64,000 nt of DNA from NCBI RefSeq assembly GCF_000425065.1, contig NZ_AULB01000007.1, positions 372,001-436,000 on the forward strand, in the 5' to 3' direction. Source of the DNA: Actinomadura rifamycini DSM 43936 (lineage in GTDB: Bacteria; Actinomycetota; Actinomycetes; Streptosporangiales; Streptosporangiaceae). Made by a program: the position numbers and the translations under genes. Within the stretch, counting starts at the first letter, position 1. Every line of letters begins with the position of its first letter. Below the pieces are notes generated by a model. That model was not told where the DNA came from, did not search any database, and saw only the letters and a program-made list of their open reading frames with translations. Below, in pieces: positions 1 to 9,018 of this stretch.

Positions 1-1284
1 GCGGCCATCTGCGCGCTGATCGTGTGGCACGTGGGCGTGAAGCTCGCGTACCTGCGCGGCGACCTGCTGCTGTCGGGCTACACGGTGCTGGTCAGCGGGT
101 ACGTGCTGAGCCGGTTCGCGCTCGCGGCGTGCTACCGGCCGCCGAGGGACGCGGGCATCACCCCGTCCGTCGCGATCGTCGTGCCCGCCTACAACGAGGG
201 CGAGGCCGTCGCCCGGACGATCCACTCGTGCCTCGGCCTCGCGTACCCGGAGGACGGGCTGGAGGTCGTCGTCGTCAACGACGGGTCGAGCGACGACACG
301 TGGACGCACATGCGGCGGGCCGCCGCCCGGTACCCGGACGGGCGGGTGCGCTGCGTCGACCTCGGCGAGAACCGGGGCAAGCGGGCGGCGATGGCGGCGG
401 GGATCCGCGCGACCTCGGCGGAGATCCTGGTGTTCGTCGACTCCGACTCGATGCCCGCGCCCGAGTCGGTGCGCAGGCTCGTCCAGGGCTTCGCGGACCC
501 GCGGGTCGGCGCGATCTCCGGGCTGACGTACGTCCGCAACGCGGAGCGCAACGTCCTGACGCGGATGCAGGCGGCCCGGTACTACGTGTCGTTCCAGCTC
601 CTGAAGAGCGCCGAGTCGGTGCTGGGCGCGGTGACCTGCTGCTCCGGCTGCTTCGCGGCGTACCGGCGGGCGGCGATCGCGCCGCTGCTGGACGCGTGGG
701 AGCACCAGCGCTTCCTCGGCGTCGAGTGCACGTACGGGGACGACCGGGCGCTGACCAACCGCGTCCTGAAGGCGGGCTGGACGACCCGGTACGACGCGCG
801 CGCGGAGGCGTGGACGGACGCGCCCGACCGGTACCGCAAGTTCTTCCGGCAGCAGCTGCGCTGGAAGAAGTCGTGGAGCCGGGAGGGCCCGCTGCTGCTG
901 GCGCACATCTGGCGGAGCCGGACCCGCGCGCTGCCGTCGGTCGCCGTGCAGACGATCGCGGGCATGCTCAGCCCGCTCGTCGTCCTGTACGGGCTGCTGG
1001 CGCCGCTGGCGGGCGGGCGGTTCCCGATGGTGTACTTCCTCGGCCTGTACCTGGTGGCGATGGGGTACGCGCTGCTGTACCGGATGCTGCGGAACGACGG
1101 CCTGTGGATCTACGCGTTCGTCGGCACGTTCTTCTACGTCGCGTTCTCCCCGCAGCTGCTGTGGGCGATCGCGCGGATCCGGGACGGCAGCTGGGGCACG
1201 CGGGACGGCGGCGCTGAACCGGCCGTCCCGGCGGTCCCGCGGGCGCTGCGGGTCTACGGCGCGACGGGCGGCGGCGATGCCTGA
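1..1284 (+). CDS. Family 2 processive glycosyltransferase, 5'-truncated
   Basis: This is a membrane glycosyltransferase of the hyaluronan/chitin/poly-GlcNAc synthase type, which joins nucleotide-sugar units into a beta-linked chain and extrudes it. The frame is open to base 1 and encodes hydrophobic residues before the first GTG (base 22), so the true start lies outside the window. Counting from that GTG, the GT-A core shows DGSSDD at 87-92, the metal-binding DSDS at 140-143, a GDD at 240-242 and the processive-synthase signature QQLRW at 277-281. Three or four hydrophobic segments follow (about 310-390). Its stop overlaps the next start by 8 bases, and the partner genes are all deacetylases. 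The polymer is therefore probably amino-sugar based, but the exact substrate cannot be read from sequence. Confidence 0.88.
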   Translation, partial: AAICALIVWHVGVKLAYLRGDLLLSGYTVLVSGYVLSRFALAACYRPPRDAGITPSVAIVVPAYNEGEAVARTIHSCLGLAYPEDGLEVVVVNDGSSDDTWTHMRRAAARYPDGRVRCVDLGENRGKRAAMAAGIRATSAEILVFVDSDSMPAPESVRRLVQGFADPRVGAISGLTYVRNAERNVLTRMQAARYYVSFQLLKSAESVLGAVTCCSGCFAAYRRAAIAPLLDAWEHQRFLGVECTYGDDRALTNRVLKAGWTTRYDARAEAWTDAPDRYRKFFRQQLRWKKSWSREGPLLLAHIWRSRTRALPSVAVQTIAGMLSPLVVLYGLLAPLAGGRFPMVYFLGLYLVAMGYALLYRMLRNDGLWIYAFVGTFFYVAFSPQLLWAIARIRDGSWGTRDGGAEPAVPAVPRALRVYGATGGGDA

Positions 1285-2878
1285 CCCGGCGGGCGGGGCA
1301 CCGGGCGGGACGGCGGACGCGGCGGAGGATGCGCCGTGGGAGCGGCCGCCGCCCGGGCGGGCGCGGGGGTTCCGCGCGGCCACGGGGTTCGTGTTCCTGT
1401 GCTCCCTCGCCCTCGCGATGGTGACGTGGGTGTCGATCAGCCGCCCGTTCGACCCCGGGCAGGCCGAGGCGGCGGCGGTCCGGCTCGACCCGGAGGTCGC
1501 GCGGGCCGCCGCCGCGCTGCCCGCGCACCCGGGGACGGTCGTCGCGCTGACCTACCACGGCGTCGACGACCGCGACGGCGCGCAGAGCACCCTCACCCGG
1601 GAGCGGTTCGGGGCGCACATGGCCGCGCTGGACGCCGCCGGGTACGAGACCGTGCGCCTGCGGGACGTCCTCGACCTGCTGCGGGGCCGGCCCGTCCGGC
1701 TGCCGCCGCGCGCGCTGCTGCTCACGTTCGACGACGGGCGCCTCACCGACTGGACGAACGCCGACCCCGTCCTCGCGGAGCACGGGTTCACGGCGGCGGC
1801 GTTCCTCGCGACCGGGCGGATCGTCGAACCGGGGACGCCGTCGTACTACCTGTCGACGAAGCAGGTGCGGGCGCTCGCCGGGACCGGCCGGTGGGAGTTC
1901 GGGTCGCACTCGCACGCGCTGGACGACCGGGTGCGGATCCCGGGCGACGTGGGCGCTCCGCTGCCGAACCGGATCGTCGCGGGCGGGCGCCCGGAGACGC
2001 TGGACGCGTGGCGGGCGCGCGTCCGCGCGGACCTGGCGCGGTCGCAGGACTTCTTCCGCCGGACGCTCGGCCGCGAGGCCGCCGCGTTCTCGTACCCGTT
2101 CGGGGAGGCGGCGGGCAACGACCGGCGCGCCGCCGCCGCGCTGCCCGGGCTGCTCCGGGACGCCGGGTTCCGCGCGGCGTTCACGGGCGAGGGCGTCCCG
2201 GACGGGCACGTGGACGCGGTCGGCGCGGACACGCCGCCGTACCGCGTCGACCGGATCGGCGTCCGCCGCACCACCTCGGCCGCCGGGCTGCTGGAGCTGA
2301 TCCGCGCCGCGGTGCCCGCGCCGCCGCCGCACGCGCTCGCGGCGCTGCCGTGGCGCGGCGACGGCGCGGCGTGCGCCCGGCACGGCGCCGACCTGCGGGT
2401 CACGGGCGACCGGTACGGCGCGTGCGTGCTCGGCGGCACGGGCGACGGCGGGCCGAACACGAGCCGGTGGCGGGACTACCGGGTGACGGCGTCGGTCTCG
2501 GGCCTGGGCCCCCGTTCCGGCGCGGTCGTCGCGGTGCGGGACGGCGCGGGCGCCGGGCGTCCCGGCCGCGTCGAGGTCGTGGTCGGCGACGGGGCGGTGG
2601 TGGCGCGGCGGCAGGTCGGCGACCGCGCCCCGGTGCCGCTCGGCCGGGCCCGGCTGGACGGCCCGGACGGCGGCGACGGGGCCCGCGACGTCGCGGTCGA
2701 GGTGCGCGGGGACCGGCTGACCGTCGAGGTCGAGGGCGCCCGGCCGCTGCGCGCCGCCCTGGCCGGCGGGTCCGGCCCGCCGATCGACCGCGGCGGCGTC
2801 CGGCTGGGGATCACGGCGCGCGGCGGGTGCACGGTGACGTTCCACGATCCGACGTTCGTCCCGCTCGGGGGCCGCTGA
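1277..2878 (+). CDS. Membrane-anchored polysaccharide deacetylase (CE4/NodB) with C-terminal beta domain
   Basis: A 533-residue protein with one N-terminal membrane anchor (about 33-53), so the catalytic part should face outside. The NodB domain (about 85-330) shows LTYHGVDD, the metal motif TFDDG at 150-154, GSHSHALDD near 209-217 in place of the canonical HxxxH motif, and a FSYPFGE segment. This is closest in layout to PgaB/IcaB-type deacetylases, which remove N-acetyl groups from extruded poly-GlcNAc. Residues from about 340 to the end look like an all-beta, Gly/Val/Arg-rich module that may bind sugar. The start overlaps the synthase gene by 8 bases, implying translational coupling. It is one of three different CE4 enzymes in the same operon. 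Confidence 0.85.
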   Translation: MPDPAGGAPGGTADAAEDAPWERPPPGRARGFRAATGFVFLCSLALAMVTWVSISRPFDPGQAEAAAVRLDPEVARAAAALPAHPGTVVALTYHGVDDRDGAQSTLTRERFGAHMAALDAAGYETVRLRDVLDLLRGRPVRLPPRALLLTFDDGRLTDWTNADPVLAEHGFTAAAFLATGRIVEPGTPSYYLSTKQVRALAGTGRWEFGSHSHALDDRVRIPGDVGAPLPNRIVAGGRPETLDAWRARVRADLARSQDFFRRTLGREAAAFSYPFGEAAGNDRRAAAALPGLLRDAGFRAAFTGEGVPDGHVDAVGADTPPYRVDRIGVRRTTSAAGLLELIRAAVPAPPPHALAALPWRGDGAACARHGADLRVTGDRYGACVLGGTGDGGPNTSRWRDYRVTASVSGLGPRSGAVVAVRDGAGAGRPGRVEVVVGDGAVVARRQVGDRAPVPLGRARLDGPDGGDGARDVAVEVRGDRLTVEVEGARPLRAALAGGSGPPIDRGGVRLGITARGGCTVTFHDPTFVPLGGR

Positions 2879-2913
2879 CCGCGCGCCCCCGCCCCCTTCA
2901 CAGAGAGGCGACG

Positions 2914-4269
2914 ATGCCTTCCCCCACACGCATCCCCCATGCCCGGGCTCCTCTTCCCCGGACCCTCCTCGTCCGCGCGGCGGCCGTCCTGGCCACCGCG
3001 TCCCTGCCGGCGGCGGCCCCGGCGGCGCTGGGCGCCATGCCGGCGCGGGCGGCGGCGGGCACCGTCGTGTCCCTGACGTTCGACGACGGGGCGCGGGACC
3101 AGTACGACAACGCCCGTCCCGTCCTGGACGCGCACGGCATGGACGGCACGTTCTACGTCAACAGCGCCCGTGTCGACGCGTCCGGCTACATGACCCGCGC
3201 GCAGCTGGAGACGCTCGCGGCCGGCGGGCACGAGATAGGCGGGCACACCGTCTCGCACGCGAACGTGCCGTCGCTGCCCGTGGCGGAGCGGCGGCGGCAG
3301 GTGTGCGACGACCGGGTCGCCCTGCTCGCCATGGGGTTCGAGGTGACGAGCTTCGCCTACCCCTACGGCGCGGTCGACGCCGGGGCCGCGGACGTCGTGG
3401 CGGACTGCGGCTACAACAGCGCGCGGACGGTCGGCGGGCTCGTGTCCCCGGGGAGCTGCGCCGGGTGCGACCGCGCGGAGGCGGTCCCGCCCGCCGCGCC
3501 GTACGCGGTCCGCACGCCCGACTCGGTCAAGACGGACACGACGCTCGACCGGCTCAAGCGGTACGTGACGCAGGCGGAGGAGGACGGCGGCGGCTGGGTG
3601 CCGCTCGTGTTCCACCACGTGTGCGACGGCTGCGGCGACTCCTACGCCGTGACGCCCGCGACGCTCGACGCGTTCCTCGGCTGGCTCGCCGCGCGGGCGT
3701 CCGGCGGCACGGTCGTCCGGACGGTCGACGAGGTGGTCGGCGGCGCCGTGCGGCCGCCGGTCCCGGGTCCGCCGTCGCCGACGCAGGTGCAGAACCCGTC
3801 GCTGGAGGCCGCCGCCGACGGCGTGCCCGCGTGCTTCCAGGAAGGCGGCTGGGGCACGAACACCTACACCTGGACCCGCACCCAGGACGCGCGCACCGGC
3901 CAGTACGCGCACCGGGTCGAGGTCACGTCGCGTACGTCCGGCGACAGGAAGCTCGTCACCCGCCAGGACGCCGGTACGTGCGCCCCCGCCGCGATACCGG
4001 GGCACAGGTACGCACTCGGCGTCTGGTTCAAGGGCTCGTGGCCCGCCACCGTCAACGCGAAGATGAGCATCTATTACCGCACCGCCACGGGCGCCTGGAC
4101 GTTCTGGACGAACGGCCCGGCCCTCGCCGAGACGGGAACCTGGCAGCGGTCCCTGGTCACCACGCCGCCGGTTCCCGCGGGGGCGGCGAACCTCAGCTTC
4201 GGCATCGCGCTCCCCGGCACGGGCACCCTCACCGTCGACGACTTCTCCCTCACGGATCTGGACTCATGA
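2914..4269 (+). CDS. Secreted polysaccharide deacetylase (CE4) with C-terminal carbohydrate-binding-like domain
   Basis: A 451-residue secreted protein. The ATG follows GAGAGGCG and begins a clear signal peptide (Arg-rich n-region, hydrophobic core, AxA site near residue 46). The NodB fold starts at VVSLTFDDGARD, then GGHTVSHANVP supplies the HxxxH-type metal ligands and FAYPYGAVD the third motif. Residues from about 290 onward (after a PPVPGPPSP linker) form a beta-rich domain ending DDFSL, typical of carbohydrate-binding modules of the CBM4/9/22 type. Several cysteines suggest disulfides in the secreted protein. The same frame runs open through the preceding gene, but that upstream stretch is shadow sequence. 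Its stop overlaps the next gene's start (ATGA). Confidence 0.86.
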   Translation: MPSPTRIPHARAPLPRTLLVRAAAVLATASLPAAAPAALGAMPARAAAGTVVSLTFDDGARDQYDNARPVLDAHGMDGTFYVNSARVDASGYMTRAQLETLAAGGHEIGGHTVSHANVPSLPVAERRRQVCDDRVALLAMGFEVTSFAYPYGAVDAGAADVVADCGYNSARTVGGLVSPGSCAGCDRAEAVPPAAPYAVRTPDSVKTDTTLDRLKRYVTQAEEDGGGWVPLVFHHVCDGCGDSYAVTPATLDAFLGWLAARASGGTVVRTVDEVVGGAVRPPVPGPPSPTQVQNPSLEAAADGVPACFQEGGWGTNTYTWTRTQDARTGQYAHRVEVTSRTSGDRKLVTRQDAGTCAPAAIPGHRYALGVWFKGSWPATVNAKMSIYYRTATGAWTFWTNGPALAETGTWQRSLVTTPPVPAGAANLSFGIALPGTGTLTVDDFSLTDLDS

Positions 4270-5012
4270 CCTCGGGCCCGACCGTCCGCCGCCACCTCCT
4301 CGAACTGGGTTTCGGGGTGCTCGCGCTGGCGCTCGTCCTTCCCCTGGCCCGGCACGAGCTCGGGCCGGGCGGGGGCGCGTCCGCGTCCGCCGCCGAGGCC
4401 CGCGACGTCCTCACCCCCGGGATGCTCGCGCCCGCGAGCACCGCGAACCGCTGCGCGCGGGGCCGCGTCGAGCTGACGTTCGACGACGGCCCGGACGTCT
4501 ACACGCCGCAGATCCTCGAGGTGCTGCGCGCCCACGGCGTCCGCGCCGTGTTCTACGTGACCGGCGAGAAGGCCGCCGCCCGGCCCGGCATGGTCCGCGC
4601 AATAGTCGCGGCCGGGCACCGCGTCGAGAACCACAGCTGGGACCACCCGCACCTCACCGACCTGACGCCCGCGCAGGTCCGGCGGCAGCTCGCCGACACG
4701 TCCGCCGCCGTCGAGGACGCGGGCGCGCCCCGTCCGACGCTGTTCCGGCCGCCGTTCGGCGCGGGCGACGCGATGGTGGAGGCGCAGGCGCGCGCGCTGG
4801 GCATGCGGACGGTCCGCTGGACGATCGACACGCACGACTGGCGGGGGCGCACCCCGGAGGAGATCGCCGCGACCGTCCTTACCCGGGCGGAACCGGGCGC
4901 GGTCGTGCTCATGCACGACGGCGTCGCCCGTTCCGCGGCGACCGTCCGCGCCCTCCCGACGGTCGTCCGCGGGCTGCGGGCCCGCGGGTTCTGCACGGCG
5001 CTCCCCGGCTGA
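4266..5012 (+). CDS. Secreted/anchored NodB-type polysaccharide deacetylase (CE4), minimal
   Basis: A 248-residue protein containing the most canonical CE4 domain of the three. The N-terminal hydrophobic segment (about 10-27) is a signal peptide or anchor. The five NodB motifs are all visible: TFDDGP, HSWDHPHL (the HxxxH ligands), RPPFG, DTHDW and LMHDG. This pattern is expected of an active metal-dependent chitooligosaccharide or peptidoglycan GlcNAc deacetylase. The start shares ATGA with the previous stop and the end shares TGATG with the next gene, so the five genes are translated as one coupled unit. Confidence 0.88.
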   Translation: MTSGPTVRRHLLELGFGVLALALVLPLARHELGPGGGASASAAEARDVLTPGMLAPASTANRCARGRVELTFDDGPDVYTPQILEVLRAHGVRAVFYVTGEKAAARPGMVRAIVAAGHRVENHSWDHPHLTDLTPAQVRRQLADTSAAVEDAGAPRPTLFRPPFGAGDAMVEAQARALGMRTVRWTIDTHDWRGRTPEEIAATVLTRAEPGAVVLMHDGVARSAATVRALPTVVRGLRARGFCTALPG

Positions 5013-5752
5013 TGCGCGCCCGGCTGATCGTCGCGGGCGCCCTCGCCGGGGCCGTCCCGGTCGCGTGGGCCGTCTGGGCGCTCGCCCGCCCGGACGGCCC
5101 CGGCCGCGCGCCCGTCCCTGCACGGCTCGTCGCCAACGAGTACGCGCACTGGAATCCGGGCGCCGCGGACGCGCGCCGCTCCCCCGTCTGGGACGTCACG
5201 AGCGGCTCCCTCTACGAGCGCGGCGGCCTGCTGTGGACGGGCCCGCCGGACACCGCCGCGCCGGACGCGGCGTCGTCCGGCGGCACCGGATCGAGCATGT
5301 TCCGCATGCACTCCCGCCGCACCGACCGCCGCGACGTCCACGTCGTCCTGGACGTGCGCAACGTGCGGCTGCTGCCCGGCGGCGCGCGGGCCACCGACGG
5401 GGTGCACGTGATGCTGCGCCGCCAGGACGAGACCGAGCTGTACGTCGCCTCACTCAACCGGCGGGACGGGCTGCTCGTCGTCAAGAAGAAGCTGAGGGGC
5501 GGCCCCGCGAACGGCGGCCGGTACTTCACCCTCGCGCAGGTGCGCCACCCCTACGCGTTCGGCGCATGGCAGCGGTTCGAGGTGCGCGCCACCGGGACGT
5601 CCCCGGTCGTCGTGACCGTCGCGCAGGCCGGACGCGAGCTGCTGCGGGCGGTCGACGACGGCCGCCGCCACGACCGCCCCATCGTCCGCCCGGGGTCGGT
5701 CGGGGTGCGCGGCGACCGGTGCGAGTTCGAGTTCAGGTTCCGGGTCCGCTGA
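5012..5752 (+). CDS. Exported concanavalin/LamG-like protein of the polysaccharide operon
   Basis: A 246-residue protein with an N-terminal signal anchor (about 5-25) followed by an all-beta region. Recurrent features (WDVTSGSLYERGGLLWTG near the start, VMLRRQDETELYVASLNRRDG, and WQRFEVRATG) resemble concanavalin-A-like lectin/glucanase folds used to bind or cleave polysaccharide. No catalytic pair can be assigned. Its ATG overlaps the preceding deacetylase stop, so it belongs to the operon and may bind the polymer made there. The last 20 bases overlap the convergent downstream gene. Confidence 0.65.
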   Translation: MRARLIVAGALAGAVPVAWAVWALARPDGPGRAPVPARLVANEYAHWNPGAADARRSPVWDVTSGSLYERGGLLWTGPPDTAAPDAASSGGTGSSMFRMHSRRTDRRDVHVVLDVRNVRLLPGGARATDGVHVMLRRQDETELYVASLNRRDGLLVVKKKLRGGPANGGRYFTLAQVRHPYAFGAWQRFEVRATGTSPVVVTVAQAGRELLRAVDDGRRHDRPIVRPGSVGVRGDRCEFEFRFRVR

Positions 5753-6743
5753 CGCGCGCCCGGTACAGGCCGGTGTCGGTCGCGGCGAGGAACGTCCCGT
5801 CGGGCGCCAGCGCCGCGCCGCCGACCGGCCCGGGCACCTCGACGCGGCCGAGCGGCTCCGGCCGGGCGACGTCCCGCACGGTGTAGGCGCCCTCCCGGAA
5901 GTCGCCGGCCGCGACCAGCAGGCGCCCGTCCACCCGGGCCGCCGCGACGTCCGCGTACGCGCCCGCGACCTCCGGCGCGTCCACGGCGGCCGCTTCCTCG
6001 CCGTCCGGGCTCCGCACCACGATCCGTCCCGGCTCCGCCAGGACCAGAGCGACGCCGCCCTCCCACGGGACCATCGGCGCCTCCCGGGCGGGGCCGCGGT
6101 CCAGCTCCGCGATCTGCCGCCCGAGTTCGGCGTCCAGCACGCCGACGACGGCGGAGCGGCGGGGGTCGGCGTCCTCGGCCCGCTCGGCGTCGCAGGCCCG
6201 CTCGGCGTCGCAGGCCAGGGCGATGAGCGGCCCCGAGTCCGGGGTGGCGTGCAGGACGCGCCGGTCCGGCCTCCGGTACCCCGACCACGTCTCGAAGTCC
6301 GCCAGCCGCTCCCCGGTGCGGGCGTCCCAGAGGATGATCTCCGCCTGCGGGCGCCGGTCGAACACCGTCACGACGGCCCCGCGCCCCCGGTGGACGGCGA
6401 GCCCCACCATGTCGGGGAACGACGCCTCCGCCTCGTCGATGACGACCTCTCCGCCGCCGTGGACGTCGTGGACGTGGACCCGCCCGCCGCCGGCCCACGC
6501 CACGACGGGCGAGTCGCCGCGGGGGCCCGGCAGGACGCCGAACGCCCACGCCTCGCCGTCGCAGGGGAATCCGGGCAGCGGGTCCCCCACCCGGGCGCCG
6601 CGCGCGAGGTCCCACGCGAGGCCGACGGCGCCGCCGTCCCCGACCAGCGACGCGCAGGCCGTGGCCGCGCGGCCGCCGGCGCTCCCGGCGGCCCGCACGT
6701 TCTCGAAGGATCCCTGCGCCAATAGTTCCGCACGCGCGACCAT
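5733..6743 (-). CDS. Uncharacterised protein, possible WD40-like beta-propeller
   Basis: A 336-residue, probably cytoplasmic protein with no signal peptide. It contains about six repeats of a pattern such as I-L-WDARTGERLADFETWSGY and VVGVLDAELGRQIAELDRG, which recall WD40/PQQ propeller blades, but no family signature is strong. An internal duplication gives CDAERACDAERA, encoded by a short direct repeat near base 6190. It stands alone and convergent to the polysaccharide operon. The function is unknown. Confidence 0.6.
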   Translation of the reverse strand: MVARAELLAQGSFENVRAAGSAGGRAATACASLVGDGGAVGLAWDLARGARVGDPLPGFPCDGEAWAFGVLPGPRGDSPVVAWAGGGRVHVHDVHGGGEVVIDEAEASFPDMVGLAVHRGRGAVVTVFDRRPQAEIILWDARTGERLADFETWSGYRRPDRRVLHATPDSGPLIALACDAERACDAERAEDADPRRSAVVGVLDAELGRQIAELDRGPAREAPMVPWEGGVALVLAEPGRIVVRSPDGEEAAAVDAPEVAGAYADVAAARVDGRLLVAAGDFREGAYTVRDVARPEPLGRVEVPGPVGGAALAPDGTFLAATDTGLYRARVSGPGT

Positions 6744-6868
6744 GCCCGCACACTAGGCCAGCCCATCGGCACCGTCCGTATTTTTGCGCAATCGCGGCCG
6801 GACCGTTTGGCCGCTTGTTCTTTACTGGGAGTTTCACCGAACATGGCGGAGTGGACTTCGCTCTTCAA

Positions 6869-7321
6869 ATGGTCGAAATCACCTGGACCAAGCACGCGCG
6901 CGGCGGCAAGGGGGCCGCGCGCCGCAACGCGGCCCCGGTCGCCTTCCCCCTGCCGGACGAGCCGCCGCCGTTCGTCCACACGGTGTGGATGCGCGAGTGG
7001 GAGGACTTCTCCCCGCAGGCCGCCGTCGGGCATGAGCTTCCGCGCCGCATCGGCGTCGAGGAGGAACCCGAAGGGCTTCGTTTGGACTTCGGGAATCGTC
7101 CGCCCATACTGCTGAAACCGAACCAGTATTTGCGGCACCAGGAAACCTACCTGTCCGGCCGCGGCTGTTCCTGCTGCGGCACCCCCTGGTACAACATGCG
7201 CACACTGAACGTCGTCTACGGCAAAGTCCGCGCGGAATCCCTCCTGCACGAACCGACGAGGTATATCGACGACCGCCGCCTGCTCGGCGCCCGCCGCCGC
7301 TACGTCGGCGGCACCCGCTGA
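6869..7321 (+). CDS. Hypothetical protein with a CxCC cluster
   Basis: A 150-residue protein if read from the ATG used here. An in-frame TTG 54 bases upstream would add 18 residues, and neither start has a good Shine-Dalgarno. The N-terminal half is basic then Pro-rich. The centre has GNRPPILLKPNQYLRHQE followed by GRGCSCCGTPW, a tight cysteine group that could bind metal. The upstream 125 bases and the beginning of the gene are noticeably less GC-rich than the neighbours. I do not recognise the family. Confidence 0.5.
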   Translation: MVEITWTKHARGGKGAARRNAAPVAFPLPDEPPPFVHTVWMREWEDFSPQAAVGHELPRRIGVEEEPEGLRLDFGNRPPILLKPNQYLRHQETYLSGRGCSCCGTPWYNMRTLNVVYGKVRAESLLHEPTRYIDDRRLLGARRRYVGGTR

Positions 7322-7431
7322 CCTCCCGGGAACCGGCCGCGTGCCGCGCGGTCGCGCCGAGGCGGGGGTGACGAACGGGCGCACGTCCGGTATATCCGTT
7401 GACCACAAGATCACGGCGGGCGGAGGGACGC

Positions 7432-9018
7432 GTGGAGCCGGTCGAGCTGACGGCCGCCGAACGGCGGGTGTGGCGGGCGTTCCGGACGGGCGCGAAGGTC
7501 GACTTCTCGCGGGACGGCGACGACGCCGCGGACGGCGCCGCGTGGGGGCCCGAACGCACCGTGCGGGCATGGGTGCTGCGCAAGCTGCTGCTCCGCCCGC
7601 CGGAGAACGGCGAGGTCGCGGCCCTCCGGGTGTCCGGGGCGCGGATCACCGGGACGCTGGACCTCCAGTACGCCACGGTCGAGCACCCGATCCGGCTGTG
7701 GGCGTGCCACTTCGAGGAGGTCCCGAACCTGTACGCGTCGCACCTGACGCAGCTCAACCTGAGCAGGTCGTTCCTCCCCGGGCTGTTCGCCGCGACGATG
7801 CACGTCAGCGGCGTCCTGCGGATGACCGAGTGCCGGGTCCCGGGGCGGATGAGCCTCGGCGGCATCCGCGTCGCCCGCGCGCTCTTCCTCGAACGCGCCC
7901 GGCTCGGCACCCCGGGGGCGAACCAGGGCGAGATCCTCCACCTCAACCATTCGGTGCTGGAGGACGACGTGTGGGCGCCGGGCCTCGAAGCCCACGGCGA
8001 GATCCAGCTGAACAGCGCGTCCGTCACCGGCAACCTCAACCTCGAGGACGCCGTGCTGAGCAACCCCGGAGGCCACGCGGTGCTGGCGCAGAGCCTCAGC
8101 GTCGGCCAGAACCTGATCGGCAGAAGGCTCCGCAGCGAAGGGGAGATCGATCTGCGCCGGACGCGGATCGGCCACCGCATCGACTTCATCGACGTGCGCA
8201 TGGAGAACGCCGACGGGCGGGCCTTGGACGCCAAGAGCCTCAGCGTCGGAACGGACGTGTCGGCGACGCGGGCACGGTTCACCGGTGAGATCGATCTGCG
8301 CGCCGCCGCGGTCCCCGGTCTGCTCGGCCTCCGCGGGGCCCGCCTGTCGTCGCTGCAGGCCACCAGCGCCGCGGTCGGCGAGCTCTGGCTGCCCGAGGCG
8401 CGCATCGACGGCGAGACCGACCTGCGGCGGGCCCGGTTCGGGCTGCTGCACCTGCCGCCGAGCGCGCTGCGCGGCGACGTCCGGCTGGACGGGCTGACGT
8501 ACGAGTCGCTCGACCCGCGGCTGCCCCCGAAGGTGCGGGTGCCGATGCTCGAACGGGACGTCGAGGGGTACGTGCCGCACGCGTACGAGCAGCTCGCGGC
8601 GGCGTACCTGCGGGCGGGCGACGACGTCGCGTCCCGCAACGTCCTGCTCGCCAAGCAGCGGCGGCGCCGCCGGACGCTGCCCCTGTACCGGCGCGTCTGG
8701 GGCTACCTCCAGGACGCGACGGTCGGGTACGGGTTCCGGCCGCTGTGGGCGGCCGCGTGGCTCGCCGGGCTGCTGCTCGTCGGGACGGCCGCGTTCGGGT
8801 CCGAGCATCCGGCGCCGCTCAAGGCCGACGAGCATCCCGACTTCAACCCGCTGTTCTTCACCCTCGACCTCCTCCTGCCGATCATCGACTTCGGGCAGCA
8901 GAAGGCGTTCAAGCCCGCCGGGTGGCACCAGTGGCTCGCGTACACGCTGATCAGCACGGGCTGGGTGCTGGCGACGACGATCGCGGCCGGGGTGACGCGG
9001 ACGCTCAGCCGGCAGTGA
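7432..9018 (+). CDS. Beta-helix (pentapeptide-like) protein with C-terminal membrane segments
   Basis: A 528-residue protein. I start it at the GTG preceded by GGAGGGAC, which is better than the upstream in-frame TTG. Residues about 45-360 form regular repeats (for example LRVSGARITGTLDL, GEIDLRRTRIGHRIDF, GETDLRRARFGLL) of a right-handed beta-helix with alternating acidic and hydrophobic rungs, like pentapeptide-repeat proteins. An alpha-helical segment with many Arg and Lys follows. Two transmembrane helices (about 430-450 and 495-515) close the protein. Similar actinobacterial proteins are often labelled 'membrane-associated oxidoreductase', but I see no redox motif, so that label is not supported here. 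It overlaps galT convergently by 14 bases. Confidence 0.72.
   Translation: MEPVELTAAERRVWRAFRTGAKVDFSRDGDDAADGAAWGPERTVRAWVLRKLLLRPPENGEVAALRVSGARITGTLDLQYATVEHPIRLWACHFEEVPNLYASHLTQLNLSRSFLPGLFAATMHVSGVLRMTECRVPGRMSLGGIRVARALFLERARLGTPGANQGEILHLNHSVLEDDVWAPGLEAHGEIQLNSASVTGNLNLEDAVLSNPGGHAVLAQSLSVGQNLIGRRLRSEGEIDLRRTRIGHRIDFIDVRMENADGRALDAKSLSVGTDVSATRARFTGEIDLRAAAVPGLLGLRGARLSSLQATSAAVGELWLPEARIDGETDLRRARFGLLHLPPSALRGDVRLDGLTYESLDPRLPPKVRVPMLERDVEGYVPHAYEQLAAAYLRAGDDVASRNVLLAKQRRRRRTLPLYRRVWGYLQDATVGYGFRPLWAAAWLAGLLLVGTAAFGSEHPAPLKADEHPDFNPLFFTLDLLLPIIDFGQQKAFKPAGWHQWLAYTLISTGWVLATTIAAGVTRTLSRQ

Noticed and set aside
1336..4269. A 977-codon open frame spanning two deacetylase genes
   Set aside because: The first 526 codons are an Arg/Pro/Ala-rich shadow of the overlapping deacetylase gene. 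The real gene begins at the ATG with a ribosome site and signal peptide at 2914.
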